Assembly: GCA_965204705.1 (NCBI GenBank)
Contig: OZ242006.1
Coordinates: 186,001-250,000 of the forward strand
From: Bin5 sp965204705
GTDB taxonomy: Bacteria > Chloroflexota > Anaerolineae > Caldilineales > Caldilineaceae
Reading direction: 5' to 3'
Length of the DNA stretch: 64,000 nucleotides
Position 1 is the stretch's first letter, and each line of letters begins with the position of its first letter. Shown piece by piece: positions 43,464 through 56,016 of the stretch. Under the pieces are notes generated by a model. The model worked only from the letters and a program-made list of their open reading frames with translations. It had not been told where the DNA came from and searched no databases. Both the position numbers and the translations under genes were made by a program.

Positions 43464-44925
43464 AACCACTGTCCATCGCCGCCCGCCAGTCCTCCGGCGT
43501 GTCCACGTCGGCCAGCCACTCGACCGGCGTCTCGATCGCGCTGACCTCTTCCGCGTGCCGGCGCAGCAGCCTCCCCCCGCCCCCATCACCCTCAACCTGC
43601 CTCAAACGGGCGAAGAAACGCCGGTCAAAAGCCGCCGGCGCGCCGCGTATCGCTCCGTCCACCGCGACAGCCGCCAGATCGCTGCCGCCGCGCCATCTCT
43701 GCCACAGCCGCCGCAGGAGCGCCGCCGGCAGACGGGGCTGATCCACCGGCAGAAACAGAGCGGCCTCACATGCAGGCGGCAGCGCATCGACCGCGGCGTG
43801 CACCGAGCCCGCCTGCCCGTCCTGCCAATTTGGGTTGTGAACGAGACGCAGACGTCCGCGCCCCGCCCCGTGCAAGGGGGCCAGCGCGGCCTCGACCTGG
43901 GCAGAGACCGCGCCGGTGACCACGATCGTTTCCGACGCGCCGCTCTCGAGCGCGATACGGGCGGCGCGGGTCACCAGCGGCTCGCCCTGCCAGCGCAGCA
44001 GCTGTTTCGGCTGCCCCATCCTGCGGCTCTCTCCTGCGGCCAGCACGACAGCGGTCGTCGCGCCCCAGCGTTCGCGAATGGGCGACCGGCTCTCGGACCC
44101 CACCGCGCCGATGAGCGCCGGCTGATTCTGCTGCGCCAGCTGCTGCGCGATCAGCCTCGCGGCCGCCAGCCTGGGCGCGCTGTCCGCCTTGTTCAGCAGC
44201 GGCGCCAGTCGCGCGCCCCAGGGGCGGGTCGCGCTGCTGAGCGATGTTCTCTCTTCTCTCCCCTCACCCCGCCCGTAAGGCTCGACCAGAAGGCGGCCGA
44301 GCATGCGCGGCGTCAGGCGCGTCGATGCGTCCTCTTCCTGCAGAAGGGCGCGCACCCGTTCGGGCCGGTGCACGTAGGGTTCGTCGAGAGGCAGCCCCAG
44401 CCCATCGAGACCGGCGACCGGAACCAGGTGGGTCGTGCAGTCGGGAATGACCGGTTCGTGGGAGGCGGGCGCTTTGACCGGTCGGCGGCGGCTGCCGTCG
44501 CCTTCGACTGCGATCAGGCTGATGCCGAGATCACCGGCCAGCGCGGCCAGCGCGTCCACAACCTGCGGGGGCAGACCCTGGCGTTTGGAACCTGTCGGAG
44601 AGGCGGCTGTTGGCCCGCGGGCGCCTCCACCGGATCGAAGACCGGGCGGCGACCAGATCAAGCAGTGCCCGTGCTGCGCCAGCTTTGCTTCCAGCGCGGC
44701 CCAGTCGATGGGGTCGGTCGCGTCCGGCTCCACCAGGAGACGGGCCGGCGCGTCCTCCGCCTGGGAGGCGAAAATGTGGGTGGTCGTGGTGGTGACGACG
44801 CGGCGGCCGCCGGCGACGGCCTCATCCGCCAGCCGGAAGAGCGCGCTCGTCTTGCCGCCGGCGCCGACCAGCGTGACGACGGAAAGCGCCTCCGGCGGCA
44901 GGCGCAAGGCATGGTGGAGTTGCAT
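43462..44925 (-). CDS. YqeC-MocA fusion for molybdenum hydroxylase maturation
   Basis: This 487-residue protein joins two domains. Residues 1-280 match YqeC, an accessory protein of (often selenium-dependent) molybdenum hydroxylases, with the P-loop-like TLVGAGGKTSALFRLA and IAVEGDGSRRRPVKAP. Residues 290-485 are a MobA-like nucleotidyltransferase (VVLAAGESRRMGQPKQLLRW), the molybdopterin cytidylyltransferase type. It lies 36 bases downstream of the xanthine dehydrogenase gene, so it probably makes or inserts its cofactor. Its stop codon is formed at the junction with MITE element 2, so the final residues may differ from the ancestral end. Confidence 0.86.
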   Translation of the reverse strand: MQLHHALRLPPEALSVVTLVGAGGKTSALFRLADEAVAGGRRVVTTTTTHIFASQAEDAPARLLVEPDATDPIDWAALEAKLAQHGHCLIWSPPGLRSGGGARGPTAASPTGSKRQGLPPQVVDALAALAGDLGISLIAVEGDGSRRRPVKAPASHEPVIPDCTTHLVPVAGLDGLGLPLDEPYVHRPERVRALLQEEDASTRLTPRMLGRLLVEPYGRGEGREERTSLSSATRPWGARLAPLLNKADSAPRLAAARLIAQQLAQQNQPALIGAVGSESRSPIRERWGATTAVVLAAGESRRMGQPKQLLRWQGEPLVTRAARIALESGASETIVVTGAVSAQVEAALAPLHGAGRGRLRLVHNPNWQDGQAGSVHAAVDALPPACEAALFLPVDQPRLPAALLRRLWQRWRGGSDLAAVAVDGAIRGAPAAFDRRFFARLRQVEGDGGGGRLLRRHAEEVSAIETPVEWLADVDTPEDWRAAMDSG

Positions 44926-44961
44926 GGTGAAGTTGTCAGGGGGAACTGCGGTTACCGTGTA

Positions 44962-47991
<3,030 letters not shown>

Positions 47992-48076
47992 GTATGTGCT
48001 CCTGTCGGCGCGAACAATTGTGGTTCGTGACGGGACGCTCTCGGGGTCGCAGTCCGCCGGCCACGGCAGAATATCG

Positions 48077-48880
48077 TTACAGGTGGTTCAGATACAGCTC
48101 CGGATCGTTCAGAAATCCTCGCGTCACGCTCACGTGCTCCAGAGATTCCCAAGGCACGGGCTGGGGGGGTGACTCATCGAAGCTCAGGATCGTGGCCCCG
48201 GGGAAGGCCATCAGGATCGGCGAGTGGGTGGCGATGATAAATTGGGCGTCGCGGGCGACCATCTCCTTCAACAGAGCGAGCAGCCCCACCTGGCGCAGGG
48301 GGGAGAGAGGCGCCTCCGGTTCATCCAGCAGATAGAGGCCGTCGGGCACGAAGCGGGCCTGAAACAGGGCCAGGAACGCCTCGCCATGGGAGCGTGCGTC
48401 GAGTCCGTCTCCGTAGCTCTCCTCAATGGCGGCCAGTTGGCCCGAGTATGCCATCTTCGCCAAGCCTTTGGCAAAGTCGGAGCGGCCCTCGTACTCTGCG
48501 TCCACGTTGGCCATCTCGGTCTGCAGCTCCGCCTGCATCTGGGCGATGCGTTTGGCAAAGCCGAAAAAGTCCTCGGCCCGCAGGTAGAACCCCCGCCCTG
48601 TGCGCTTGGTCCAGCCCAGGCGCAGATGTCTGGACAGCTGCCGTACCTCCGTCAGCGAAGGATCGTTGTCGGCCTCCTCCGCGCCAACCGTCGGCAGGCG
48701 CACGGCGGTCGCAAGCGCTTCGAGAAAGGTCGACTTTCCGCTGCCGTTTTCGCCGACGAGAAAGGTCACCGAGCTCTCGAAGCGCAAATTTTCCAGTTGG
48801 GCGATGACCGGCACGTTGTATGGGAATGTCCCTTCCTGGGGGAAAGAGGGGCGTTTCTCGATAGAAGTGAGGTGGATCAT
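48077..48880 (-). CDS. AAA/ABC-type ATPase, stand-alone
   Basis: This 267-residue soluble ATPase has Walker A FLVGENGSGKSTFLEAL, Walker B LYLLDEPEAPLSP and a later IATHSPILMAFPGA, the layout of small RecF/SMC-like AAA proteins rather than a transporter ATPase. The signature region falls near ARSHGEAFL. It lies between the FAD and catalytic genes of the xanthine dehydrogenase locus in the same orientation. A role in that locus is not established; it may be an insertion. Confidence 0.85.
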   Translation of the reverse strand: MIHLTSIEKRPSFPQEGTFPYNVPVIAQLENLRFESSVTFLVGENGSGKSTFLEALATAVRLPTVGAEEADNDPSLTEVRQLSRHLRLGWTKRTGRGFYLRAEDFFGFAKRIAQMQAELQTEMANVDAEYEGRSDFAKGLAKMAYSGQLAAIEESYGDGLDARSHGEAFLALFQARFVPDGLYLLDEPEAPLSPLRQVGLLALLKEMVARDAQFIIATHSPILMAFPGATILSFDESPPQPVPWESLEHVSVTRGFLNDPELYLNHL

Positions 48881-48939
48881 AGCCCGGGCGCACCTGACTC
48901 CCTGCAGTAGCAGTGGCTATCGTACCAACGCTGCATTGG

Positions 48940-49863
48940 CTACGCACCCTTTGGCTCTGTCGACGCGTCATTCATGCGCGCCCGCTCCACAGCCGTATGC
49001 AACACCCTCCTCATCAGCACGCCTATCATCTCGCGGCGATAGTCCTGGGACGCACGGTACTTGCTGGTCCGCAGACTGGCCTGCGTCTGGGCCGCGTCAA
49101 TGGCATTCTCCACAGTGTCGTCGTCAAATGCCTCGGCACCCTTTAAGACCTCTTCCGCCCGTGTGGCGCGAAAGGGGGTCGGGCCGGCGGGCCCGATAGC
49201 GATGACGGCATCTTCGACCCGGTACAGTGCAGCATCCATTCGAACTCTGGCGGCGATGCCCAGGACCGGCAGCGCGACGCCCTGGGGCCGCATGATGCGG
49301 TCGAAGGCGTTGCCTGCGCGCGCCGGGGTCGGTCGAAAGCGGAAGGCGTGCAGCATCTGATCGGGGGCCAGGCGGTTGCGGCCGGGCCCGGCAAAGATGG
49401 AGAGCAGCGGCTGCCATGAATGGAGCGCGCCCCGCGTGCTGTGCCCGGCGACCTCGACTTCCGCCTCCAGCGCCAGCAGTCCGATCGTGCCGTCCGCGGC
49501 CGGCAGCGCGTGGGCCACATTCCCGCCCAGCGTGGCCACATTGCGCACCTGCGGCCCGCCGATGACGCCGCAGCTCTCGGTCAGGCATCTGGCCTGGGCG
49601 CGCAGCAACGGGCTGTTTTCAATCTGTGTGTGGGTGATCCCTGCGCCCAGAACGATCCAGCCGTCCTCCTCGGCGATGCGGTCGATGCCGGTGATCTTGG
49701 TCACATCCACCAGCACCTCGGGCGCGGCAGCGTGTTCGGCCTCCATATCGAGGATCAGGTCGGTGCCGCCGGCGATGATGCGGGCCTTGTCCTTGTGCTG
49801 GTGCAGCAGTGAGAGCGCTTCAGAAACGGTTGAAGGTGTATGGTAGGCTCGCCACCGGGACAT
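48940..49863 (-). CDS. FAD-binding subunit of molybdenum hydroxylase
   Basis: This 307-residue protein starts at ATG 49863 (MSRWRAYHTPSTVSEALSLL). The FAD loop IIAGGTDLILDM is near residue 32 and NVATLGGNVAHALPAAD near 115, both typical of CoxM/XdhB-type subunits. With the fused catalytic subunit downstream it should pass electrons from the iron-sulfur clusters to NAD or another acceptor. It is the first gene of the locus in transcription order. No clear Shine-Dalgarno precedes the start. Confidence 0.87.
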   Translation of the reverse strand: MSRWRAYHTPSTVSEALSLLHQHKDKARIIAGGTDLILDMEAEHAAAPEVLVDVTKITGIDRIAEEDGWIVLGAGITHTQIENSPLLRAQARCLTESCGVIGGPQVRNVATLGGNVAHALPAADGTIGLLALEAEVEVAGHSTRGALHSWQPLLSIFAGPGRNRLAPDQMLHAFRFRPTPARAGNAFDRIMRPQGVALPVLGIAARVRMDAALYRVEDAVIAIGPAGPTPFRATRAEEVLKGAEAFDDDTVENAIDAAQTQASLRTSKYRASQDYRREMIGVLMRRVLHTAVERARMNDASTEPKGA

Positions 49864-49961
49864 TGTGCAAATCCTGGTCAAAGAAAGAAAAAAATTTGCC
49901 GAAGTATAGCACAAGGCGTTTCCTTTTGGAAACGCTCGCGACACTGGGGTGCAGTCCAATT

Positions 49962-50290
49962 TTGGGGAGAGAGTGGGCAGGCACAAGGCCTGCCCCTACC
50001 GTGGTCACGGCGGACGGCTTCGCGGCACGACGTGGGTGGGCGACCGGTGGCATAGACAGTACGCCGGCGACGCGGCGCCAACGTGGCATGGTGTTGGGGG
50101 GGCGTTGCGGGGGGAGTCCCCCCGCACAAGGGAGGGCCGAAGGCCCGACCGCACAGAACTGCAGTGGTCAGTGGTCAGTGATCAGTGGTCAGTAGTCAGT
50201 GGCGACGGCGCTTGCCCTGCTTGGGGACGCGAATTGGCTTAAGATTAGCCGTTACCAGAGGTGGACGAAAGTTCACCCCCAATCGGGACA
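49962..50290 (+). repeat. dispersed intergenic repeat, copy B
   Basis: This 330-base copy parallels 26359-26655 from the GGGCAGGCACAAGGCCTGCC start through the GCGGGGGGAGTCCCCCCGC hairpin, the CAGTGGT tandem units (more units than copy A) and the closing GGTGGACGAAAGTTCACCCC part. It fills most of the gap between the divergent FAD-subunit and binding-protein genes. Confidence 0.8.
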
Positions 50291-50413
50291 CTACGGTGGG
50301 CTGACAACATCGCTTGCCGCGCGCAGACAGGGTGCGCTGAAACAGGCGCAAACCTTGGTTCAGACAACGTCTCGTCTCCAAAAGAAGTGGGGATCCCAGA
50401 AAATTTTATCTGC

Positions 50414-50442
50414 TTGACAAGACGTAAAGAAGAAACTACGAT
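50414..50442 (+). promoter_or_regulatory. promoter of the binding-protein gene
   Basis: TTGACA (50414-50419), 17 bases, TACGAT (50437-50442): a good sigma-70-type promoter. Start near 50449, about 55 bases before the ATG at 50504. No operator palindrome is evident. Confidence 0.62.
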
Positions 50443-50503
50443 TATATGCGCTTTAACTTCGGGCAGGTCTGGTTCCGTGTTTACAACCCCAAGGAGAGTA
50501 AAA

Positions 50504-52504
50504 ATGAAACCACAACTGCGTTTTTGGGCACTTGCGGCCATCTTCGTCCTATTGCTTCCCATGCTCGCGGCCTGTGGCGGCGCAGCGCCGGCAGCGGAAG
50601 AGGCAGCCGAGCCTGAACAGGCGGCTGAGACAGAGAGTATGGAGTCGGAGGCAGATTCGGAGGCAGATTCGACCTATAACGAGTCCCCCATGCTGGCCGA
50701 GATGGTGGCCAACGGGGAGTTGCCGCCGGTGGATGAGCGGCTCCCGGCAGAGCCGCAGGTGATTGAGCCGGTGGACCGGATCGGCGTTTACGGGGGCACC
50801 CTGCGCTTCGGAGAGGTCAACCCGATCAATCTCTGGAGCTTCGCCACCCTGCGCATGAATGGGCTTTTCCGCTATGACTTCAGCAACACCCAGGTCTTCA
50901 TGGATATCGCCAAAAGTTTCAGTTTTTCCGACGACTACAAAACCCTGACCATCGAACTGCGTGAGGGCCATAAGTGGTCGGATGGCGAGCCGTTCACGAC
51001 GGACGACATCATGTTTGCCTGGGAAGATGTCGCGCTGAACGAAGATCTTTCTCCTGCCGGGCCGAGGTCGATCTGGCGCGCCGGGGGTGAGCCGGCAGTC
51101 TTCACCAAGATCAGTGACACGGTGGTTGAAATCAGTTTCAGTGTGCCGTACCCGATCATTATGAACTATCTGGGTCGCACGGGCGTGGCCACCGACAACA
51201 ACGTCATCATGCCCAAGCACTGGCTCAAGAAGTGGCATATCGACTACAACGAGAAAGCGCAGGAGCTGGCCGAGGAAGAGGGATTTGAGACCTGGATGCA
51301 AGCCTTCAACTTCCACAATCGACCTCGGAACAACTTCCGGATCGACGGTCCTACCCTCTGGGCCTGGAAGAACGAAACGCTCACCAGCGACCGCGCCATC
51401 GTTGTGCGCAATCCGTACTTCCACCAAGTGGACTCTGCCGGCAACCAGTTGCCCTATATTGATCGCATTGAGGCGGTGATCACGGGTGACAAGGAGGTGC
51501 AGACGCTCAAGGCCAGCGCCGGTGAATTTGACTTCGAGACCTACTACATCGACATGAAGGATATGTCGGTCTTTCAGCAGGGCGCCGAGCAGGGAGGGTA
51601 CCGCGTCGAATTCGCGCAGAATCTCTTCTCCGCCGAGTTGGGTCTCATGCCCAATCGCACCGTCAAGGACCCGGTTCTGAGGGAGCTGTTCAACACCAAG
51701 GACTTCCGCATTGCCCTGTCGATCAGCATCGACCGCGAGAGCATGAACGATACCCTCTTCTTCGGGCTGGGCAGACCCTTCCCGGCCACCGTCAATCCCG
51801 GTCTGAGCTTCTTCAAGGAGGAGTGGGCCACGACCCACGCCGAGTATGATCCGGAGCGGGCCAACGCGCTTCTCGATTCAATCGGTCTGACCGAGCGGGA
51901 CAGCGAGGGGTACCGTCTGCGGCCTGACGGCGAAGGCCGGCTGAGCATGCTTATCCACGTCGGCGTATCGGAAGGCCCCAAGATCGCCATGGCCGAGCTG
52001 GTCCGGGATGACTGGGCGGAGGTCGGGCTAGAGGCAATCGTCGAGAATCTGGGTGAGCAGGGCGGTCTGTTCTCGCAACGCCTGGCCACCAATGATCTGC
52101 AGATTCCGACCTGGCATCTGGACAGAAACGCGTTGTTCGGCCGCTCCCTGGGCAGCAATTACGCTGTCGACCAGACCTCCTTCTGGACCGGAACGTGGAA
52201 GGACTGGTTCCGGACCAATGGCGAGGAAGGCGTGGAGCCGCCGGAAGAAATCAAGCGGCAGAGGGAGATATTCAATCAGTACAAACTGACCGCGGTCGGC
52301 ACCGAGGATTTCGATAAGTATGGCGCCGAGTACTATGAGTACTTCACCAGCGAAATCCCGATGATCGGCACCATTGGTTTCACGCCACGGCCGGTCATCA
52401 TCAGCAATCGCCTCCACAACGTGCCGTTGGAGGGCGCCGCCTGGATCTCGGACAACAACTTCTACGCCCCATTCATGCCTTCACAGTGGTTTATTGAAGA
52501 GTAA
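50504..52504 (+). CDS. family 5 ABC transporter solute-binding lipoprotein
   Basis: This 666-residue lipoprotein starts at ATG 50504 after CAAGGAGAG. The signal peptide ends in a lipobox, PMLAACGG, so it is anchored to the membrane. An acidic Ala/Glu/Ser linker precedes a family 5 (oligopeptide/nickel-type) binding fold with LTIELREGHKWSDGEPFTTD and FSISIDRES-like stretches. Family 5 proteins in such bacteria often bind oligosaccharides as well as peptides. A strong promoter precedes it and a perfect hairpin follows; the matching permeases and ATPases are 3.5 kb downstream. Ligand unknown. Confidence 0.9.
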   Translation: MKPQLRFWALAAIFVLLLPMLAACGGAAPAAEEAAEPEQAAETESMESEADSEADSTYNESPMLAEMVANGELPPVDERLPAEPQVIEPVDRIGVYGGTLRFGEVNPINLWSFATLRMNGLFRYDFSNTQVFMDIAKSFSFSDDYKTLTIELREGHKWSDGEPFTTDDIMFAWEDVALNEDLSPAGPRSIWRAGGEPAVFTKISDTVVEISFSVPYPIIMNYLGRTGVATDNNVIMPKHWLKKWHIDYNEKAQELAEEEGFETWMQAFNFHNRPRNNFRIDGPTLWAWKNETLTSDRAIVVRNPYFHQVDSAGNQLPYIDRIEAVITGDKEVQTLKASAGEFDFETYYIDMKDMSVFQQGAEQGGYRVEFAQNLFSAELGLMPNRTVKDPVLRELFNTKDFRIALSISIDRESMNDTLFFGLGRPFPATVNPGLSFFKEEWATTHAEYDPERANALLDSIGLTERDSEGYRLRPDGEGRLSMLIHVGVSEGPKIAMAELVRDDWAEVGLEAIVENLGEQGGLFSQRLATNDLQIPTWHLDRNALFGRSLGSNYAVDQTSFWTGTWKDWFRTNGEEGVEPPEEIKRQREIFNQYKLTAVGTEDFDKYGAEYYEYFTSEIPMIGTIGFTPRPVIISNRLHNVPLEGAAWISDNNFYAPFMPSQWFIEE

Positions 52505-52526
52505 GGGGTAGCGAAGAGAGCAGTGC

Positions 52527-52563
52527 AACACCCTGTATTCGCCAAACGCGAATACAGGGTGTT
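52527..52563 (+). terminator. perfect 16-bp hairpin after the binding-protein gene
   Basis: AACACCCTGTATTCGC and its exact complement flank a 5-base loop, CAAAC. There is no long T-run, so it may act as an mRNA-stabilising or attenuating hairpin that keeps the binding protein abundant relative to downstream genes. Confidence 0.65.
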
Positions 52564-52643
52564 CTACCTATAAGTCTGACCAACCGCGGAATCGCTCAAG
52601 CAACGGGGTGGGAAACGGCCCTTTTCAAATCTGCAACTCTCCG

Positions 52644-52775
52644 TTAGTATTCGATTCCAGCCAGGAAAACGATCAGAGAGCTGCCGCGAACTGATTCGTC
52701 TGCGATTGTGAGGGCCTGCCGCGCAGATGGAGCGATAAGGCGCACCTGCTCCAGCTCGATGCGCGTTACCGCCAC
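52644..52775 (-). CDS. possible small ORF or gene remnant
   Basis: A 43-codon minus-strand frame from GTG 52775 to TAA 52644 reads VAVTRIELEQVRLIAPSARQ early and ends FLAGIEY. Composition is protein-like, but there is no strong ribosome site and no family is recognised. It could be a relic in the 340-base leader before the oxidoreductase gene, where nothing else is seen. Confidence 0.2.
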   Translation of the reverse strand: MAVTRIELEQVRLIAPSARQALTIADESVRGSSLIVFLAGIEY

Positions 52776-52903
52776 TCCCAGCTGACAGCTGTGCGCGACA
52801 GCGCTCCATTTTAGTCAGCCTGTTACGCCGTTTCACTTCACATCAGCAGATTAAGAAAGGAGAGGCCGGGATCGCCCTGTGATCTTCCCGCGCCGATTTC
52901 ATA

Positions 52904-53986
52904 ATGGCTCAACCATACAAAAAGGTGACAAAGCCGATACGTTTGGGTCTGATTGGTTGCGGCGGTATTGTGCGCATCAATCATGTTTCCGTATATCTTG
53001 CCCTGCCGGACTCCGTGAACGTGGTCGCGGTGGCCGATCCGGTGCCCGACAACCTTGAGCATGTAGGCAATACGCTTGAGGTGCCGCCGGCGCAGAGATA
53101 CGCCGACTATCGCGACATGCTGGCCAAAGCCGAAATCGACGCGGTATCTATCGCTACGCCCCATGCTCTGCACGCCGAACACGCCATTCAGGCAGCCGAG
53201 GCCGGCGTGGCGGTCATCTCTGAAAAGCCGATGGCCACCACCTTAGAGGAAGCTGATGCGATACTGGAGGCGGTCAACCGCAACGGTGTACCCTATGCCA
53301 TCATGCACAACCTGCTATTTTCCTTGCCCATGCAGGAAGCATTGAGCCAGCTGCGGTCGGGTAAGGTGGGAAAACCGCTTCTTGGCCGCGGGCAATGCAT
53401 GGGGATGAAACCGGCCGACTTTGGCGGCGATCATACCAATCCTGCCATGGCCTGGCGCGCCCAGAAGGCGGTAGGCGGCGGTTGTATCATCGATACCGCC
53501 TATCATGAGATCTACTCGGTCGAGGCGCTGATGGGTTCGCCAGTCAAGTACGTCGAAGCCAGGGTAAAGACGATGCACTTTAATATCGACGTCGATGATC
53601 TCGCCATCCTGTTGTTTGAACATGAGGACGGGGCCGTTTCCACGGTGTCGGCATCGTGGTGTTCGCCGGCGATAACACCTGAGCGGGGGCGCTGGTGCGA
53701 AGTGCACACGACCGATGGGTCGATTCGGGTCTATCATCGCGACGAGGAGCCGTTCTGGCGCTACACCGGCGACGAGGACGGCTGGAGCAATTTGGAGATA
53801 CCCGAGCCGACGGTGAAAGAGAACCCGGGCGTCGGCGGCCATTTTGGATGTTACGCCGCGACATTCGAGGCGCTCGCCAGCGGATCGGAGATGCCGGTGA
53901 ACGGCGAAAAGGGGCGCCATAATCTGGCCATTATCGAAGCGGCGCGGCAGGCAACCGGCGAACGACGCGCGATAGGAGTTGAGTGA
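52904..53986 (+). CDS. Gfo/Idh/MocA-family oxidoreductase
   Basis: This 360-residue protein has an N-terminal Rossmann motif, LGLIGCGGIVRINHV, and the family EKP motif, VISEKPMATTLEEAD. These NAD(P)-dependent enzymes act on sugars, inositols and related polyols. The C-terminal half (WRAQKAVGGGCIIDTAYHE) carries the typical substrate-side histidine. It leads a gene group with an amidohydrolase and a second oxidoreductase, implying catabolism of the compound imported by the neighbouring ABC transporter. Confidence 0.88.
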   Translation: MAQPYKKVTKPIRLGLIGCGGIVRINHVSVYLALPDSVNVVAVADPVPDNLEHVGNTLEVPPAQRYADYRDMLAKAEIDAVSIATPHALHAEHAIQAAEAGVAVISEKPMATTLEEADAILEAVNRNGVPYAIMHNLLFSLPMQEALSQLRSGKVGKPLLGRGQCMGMKPADFGGDHTNPAMAWRAQKAVGGGCIIDTAYHEIYSVEALMGSPVKYVEARVKTMHFNIDVDDLAILLFEHEDGAVSTVSASWCSPAITPERGRWCEVHTTDGSIRVYHRDEEPFWRYTGDEDGWSNLEIPEPTVKENPGVGGHFGCYAATFEALASGSEMPVNGEKGRHNLAIIEAARQATGERRAIGVE

Positions 53987-53988
53987 AC

Positions 53989-54831
53989 ATGCGACTCTAT
54001 ATAGACGTACACTGTCATATCGGGACGACCATCACCTACGATCCCGCTGTCGGGCAGACCACCGGTCGCTGTCTGGCCCGCATGGCTTCCGCGGGTGTTG
54101 TCGCGGCGGTCATCGGGCCGACCGCGGTCGGCTCGTCGCAGATCCGGGGCATCCTGGACACGAAGGACCAGAACGGGATCATCGTGAGGGCCTGCCGCCA
54201 GCTTCCTGATCGATTTCCCATCGGCCTGGCTCTGATCGAGCTGCGCCACGGCCAGGTCGGGGCGGACGCTTTGGAAGAGACGCTGGTCGAAGGCGGTCTC
54301 CAGGGCATCATGTGGCATCCGGCCGGCATGACGTTCGAAAGGCAGCTCTATCCTTTTCTCGAAGTTGCGTCACTCAGGGGCGGGCTCTGCCTTCTGCATG
54401 AGAGCCCGGAGCGGACGGCGGCCTATGCACGGCGGTTTCCCAACCTGGTCTTCATCGTCCATGCCGGGGTGGAAGAGGAGTTTGAGTCCTGCAAGCAGTT
54501 GGACAACGTCTGGTTTGAGGTTGTCCAAAGGCCTAAAGGCTCCAAGTCTGACTGGGACCTGCCGCAACTGATCAACGAGCTCGGCAGTGAGCGCATTCTC
54601 TTTGGCAGCGACCTGCCCTACTACGATTTTCGCATCCTGCAGGCACAGGTGGAGGCCGCCGATATTGACGAGGCAACGCGCGATCGTATCGCCTTCCAAA
54701 ACGCGGTGACACTTATTCAGAGTTTTCGCCCCGACTGGGAACCGCCCGGGGAAGCGCCTGCTTCGCCGCAAAACTATACGTACGAAGAAATATGGGCTCC
54801 CAAGGAGGCCGGCAGCGAAAGGCTGCTATAG
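53989..54831 (+). CDS. amidohydrolase-2 family metal-dependent hydrolase
   Basis: This 280-residue TIM-barrel protein has the metal-binding HxH near its N-terminus (YIDVHCHIG), further histidines at IMWHPAGM and FIVHAGVEEEF, and an acidic site in LFGSDLPYYDF, as in the ACMSD/LigJ-like amidohydrolase-2 group. ATG 53989 is preferred; a GTG six bases earlier overlaps the previous stop. It probably cleaves or decarboxylates an intermediate of the same pathway. Reaction not predictable. Confidence 0.82.
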   Translation: MRLYIDVHCHIGTTITYDPAVGQTTGRCLARMASAGVVAAVIGPTAVGSSQIRGILDTKDQNGIIVRACRQLPDRFPIGLALIELRHGQVGADALEETLVEGGLQGIMWHPAGMTFERQLYPFLEVASLRGGLCLLHESPERTAAYARRFPNLVFIVHAGVEEEFESCKQLDNVWFEVVQRPKGSKSDWDLPQLINELGSERILFGSDLPYYDFRILQAQVEAADIDEATRDRIAFQNAVTLIQSFRPDWEPPGEAPASPQNYTYEEIWAPKEAGSERLL

Positions 54832-55002
54832 AGGTTGAATCAGGCGTTGCAGAACGACTCCGGCACCGTTTCGACGCGGTTTCGACACCTGTTTTCTACC
54901 TTCAGCGCGTCAAACTGATTTGAATGTCGAGGTTGTCTGCCACCAGGCCCTTCGTCGAGAACAGACAGGCAACGCGTTCCATAAAGCAGAGAGGAAGCTG
55001 CG

Positions 55003-56016
55003 ATGAAATTCGCCCTACTCGGTCACTCCGGACACCTGGATTACTACGAGCAGATGCTGCAGGATCTGCCCGACGTTGCGGTCGTAGCCGTCGCGCTGGC
55101 GATGCCGGGCGAATCGCTCGACTCCTTCGCCAACGCCCCCGGCGTGACGTCAGGTACAAAAAGATATACCGAGTATGAGGAGATGCTGGATAAGGAATCT
55201 CCGGACCTGGTGCAGATCTGCGTTCCACCACAGCAGGTCCCGGGATTTGCCGAAATATGCCTGAAGCGCGGCATCGCCGTGATGACGGAGAAGCCGCTGG
55301 CGATGGATTTGGCGACCCTTGCACATCTGTACGCCGTGGCCAGCGAGGCCAAGGTCCCGCTTGCGGCGTTACACGGCTATCGCAGAATGAAATGGTTTGA
55401 GGCGGTCCGCGATGCCGTCCACGCCGGTCTGGTTGGGGAGCCTCTGGGCAGCTTCAGCCAGATCTCCTACCGCTGGGGCGCCAGGCGGGCTGATCATTTT
55501 CGCTTGCGAGAGACCTTTCCCGGAATCGTTCCTTTTGTAGGCGTTCACGTCATCGACTGGCTCGTGTGGTCGCTGGGCGACGTTTTCACGGAGGTTACGG
55601 GCTGGGAGACGGCGGCCGCCCACCCGGACTATCCGGGCTGTGCCAGCCAGGCAGGTTTTTTGCTGCGGATGCGCAACGGCGGGGTCTCGACAGTGGTGCT
55701 GGACTTTCTGCGCCCGTCGAATGCGCCCAGCCATGGCGATGAGCGGATGATGATTTCGGGTACGGCGGGCGTGGTGGAGAGCATCGCGACTGAAGAGACC
55801 GCAAAGCTGATCAGCGAACAGGCTGGGGTGTGCAACCTTGAGATTCCCGACACGCCGAACTGGTACACGGCCTTTGTCAGCTCGGTGCAGGACGGATCAT
55901 TTGCCGGCGTTGAAGAGGTCTTTCGGATGACTGAGATTGCCATCAAAGCCCAGCAGGCGATTGATGAAGACAGGAGGATATCCCTGCTGCAATCTCCCTA
56001 CGAGGCGAAGAAATGA
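55003..56016 (+). CDS. second Gfo/Idh/MocA-family oxidoreductase
   Basis: This 337-residue protein has the family EKP motif (VMTEKPLAMDLATLA) and a C-terminal half with VHVIDWLVWSLGDVF. The N-terminal glycine motif is less canonical (FALLGHSGHLDYYEQ), so cofactor binding may differ from the first copy. AGAGAGGAAG precedes the ATG. Its stop overlaps the start of the first permease gene (ATGA), tying it to the transporter operon. The substrate is probably related to that of the first oxidoreductase. Confidence 0.85.
   Translation: MKFALLGHSGHLDYYEQMLQDLPDVAVVAVALAMPGESLDSFANAPGVTSGTKRYTEYEEMLDKESPDLVQICVPPQQVPGFAEICLKRGIAVMTEKPLAMDLATLAHLYAVASEAKVPLAALHGYRRMKWFEAVRDAVHAGLVGEPLGSFSQISYRWGARRADHFRLRETFPGIVPFVGVHVIDWLVWSLGDVFTEVTGWETAAAHPDYPGCASQAGFLLRMRNGGVSTVVLDFLRPSNAPSHGDERMMISGTAGVVESIATEETAKLISEQAGVCNLEIPDTPNWYTAFVSSVQDGSFAGVEEVFRMTEIAIKAQQAIDEDRRISLLQSPYEAKK

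Noticed and set aside
50549..51838. Minus-strand frame of 429 codons opposite the binding-protein gene
   Set aside because: Antisense to a well-supported lipoprotein gene and without any motif.
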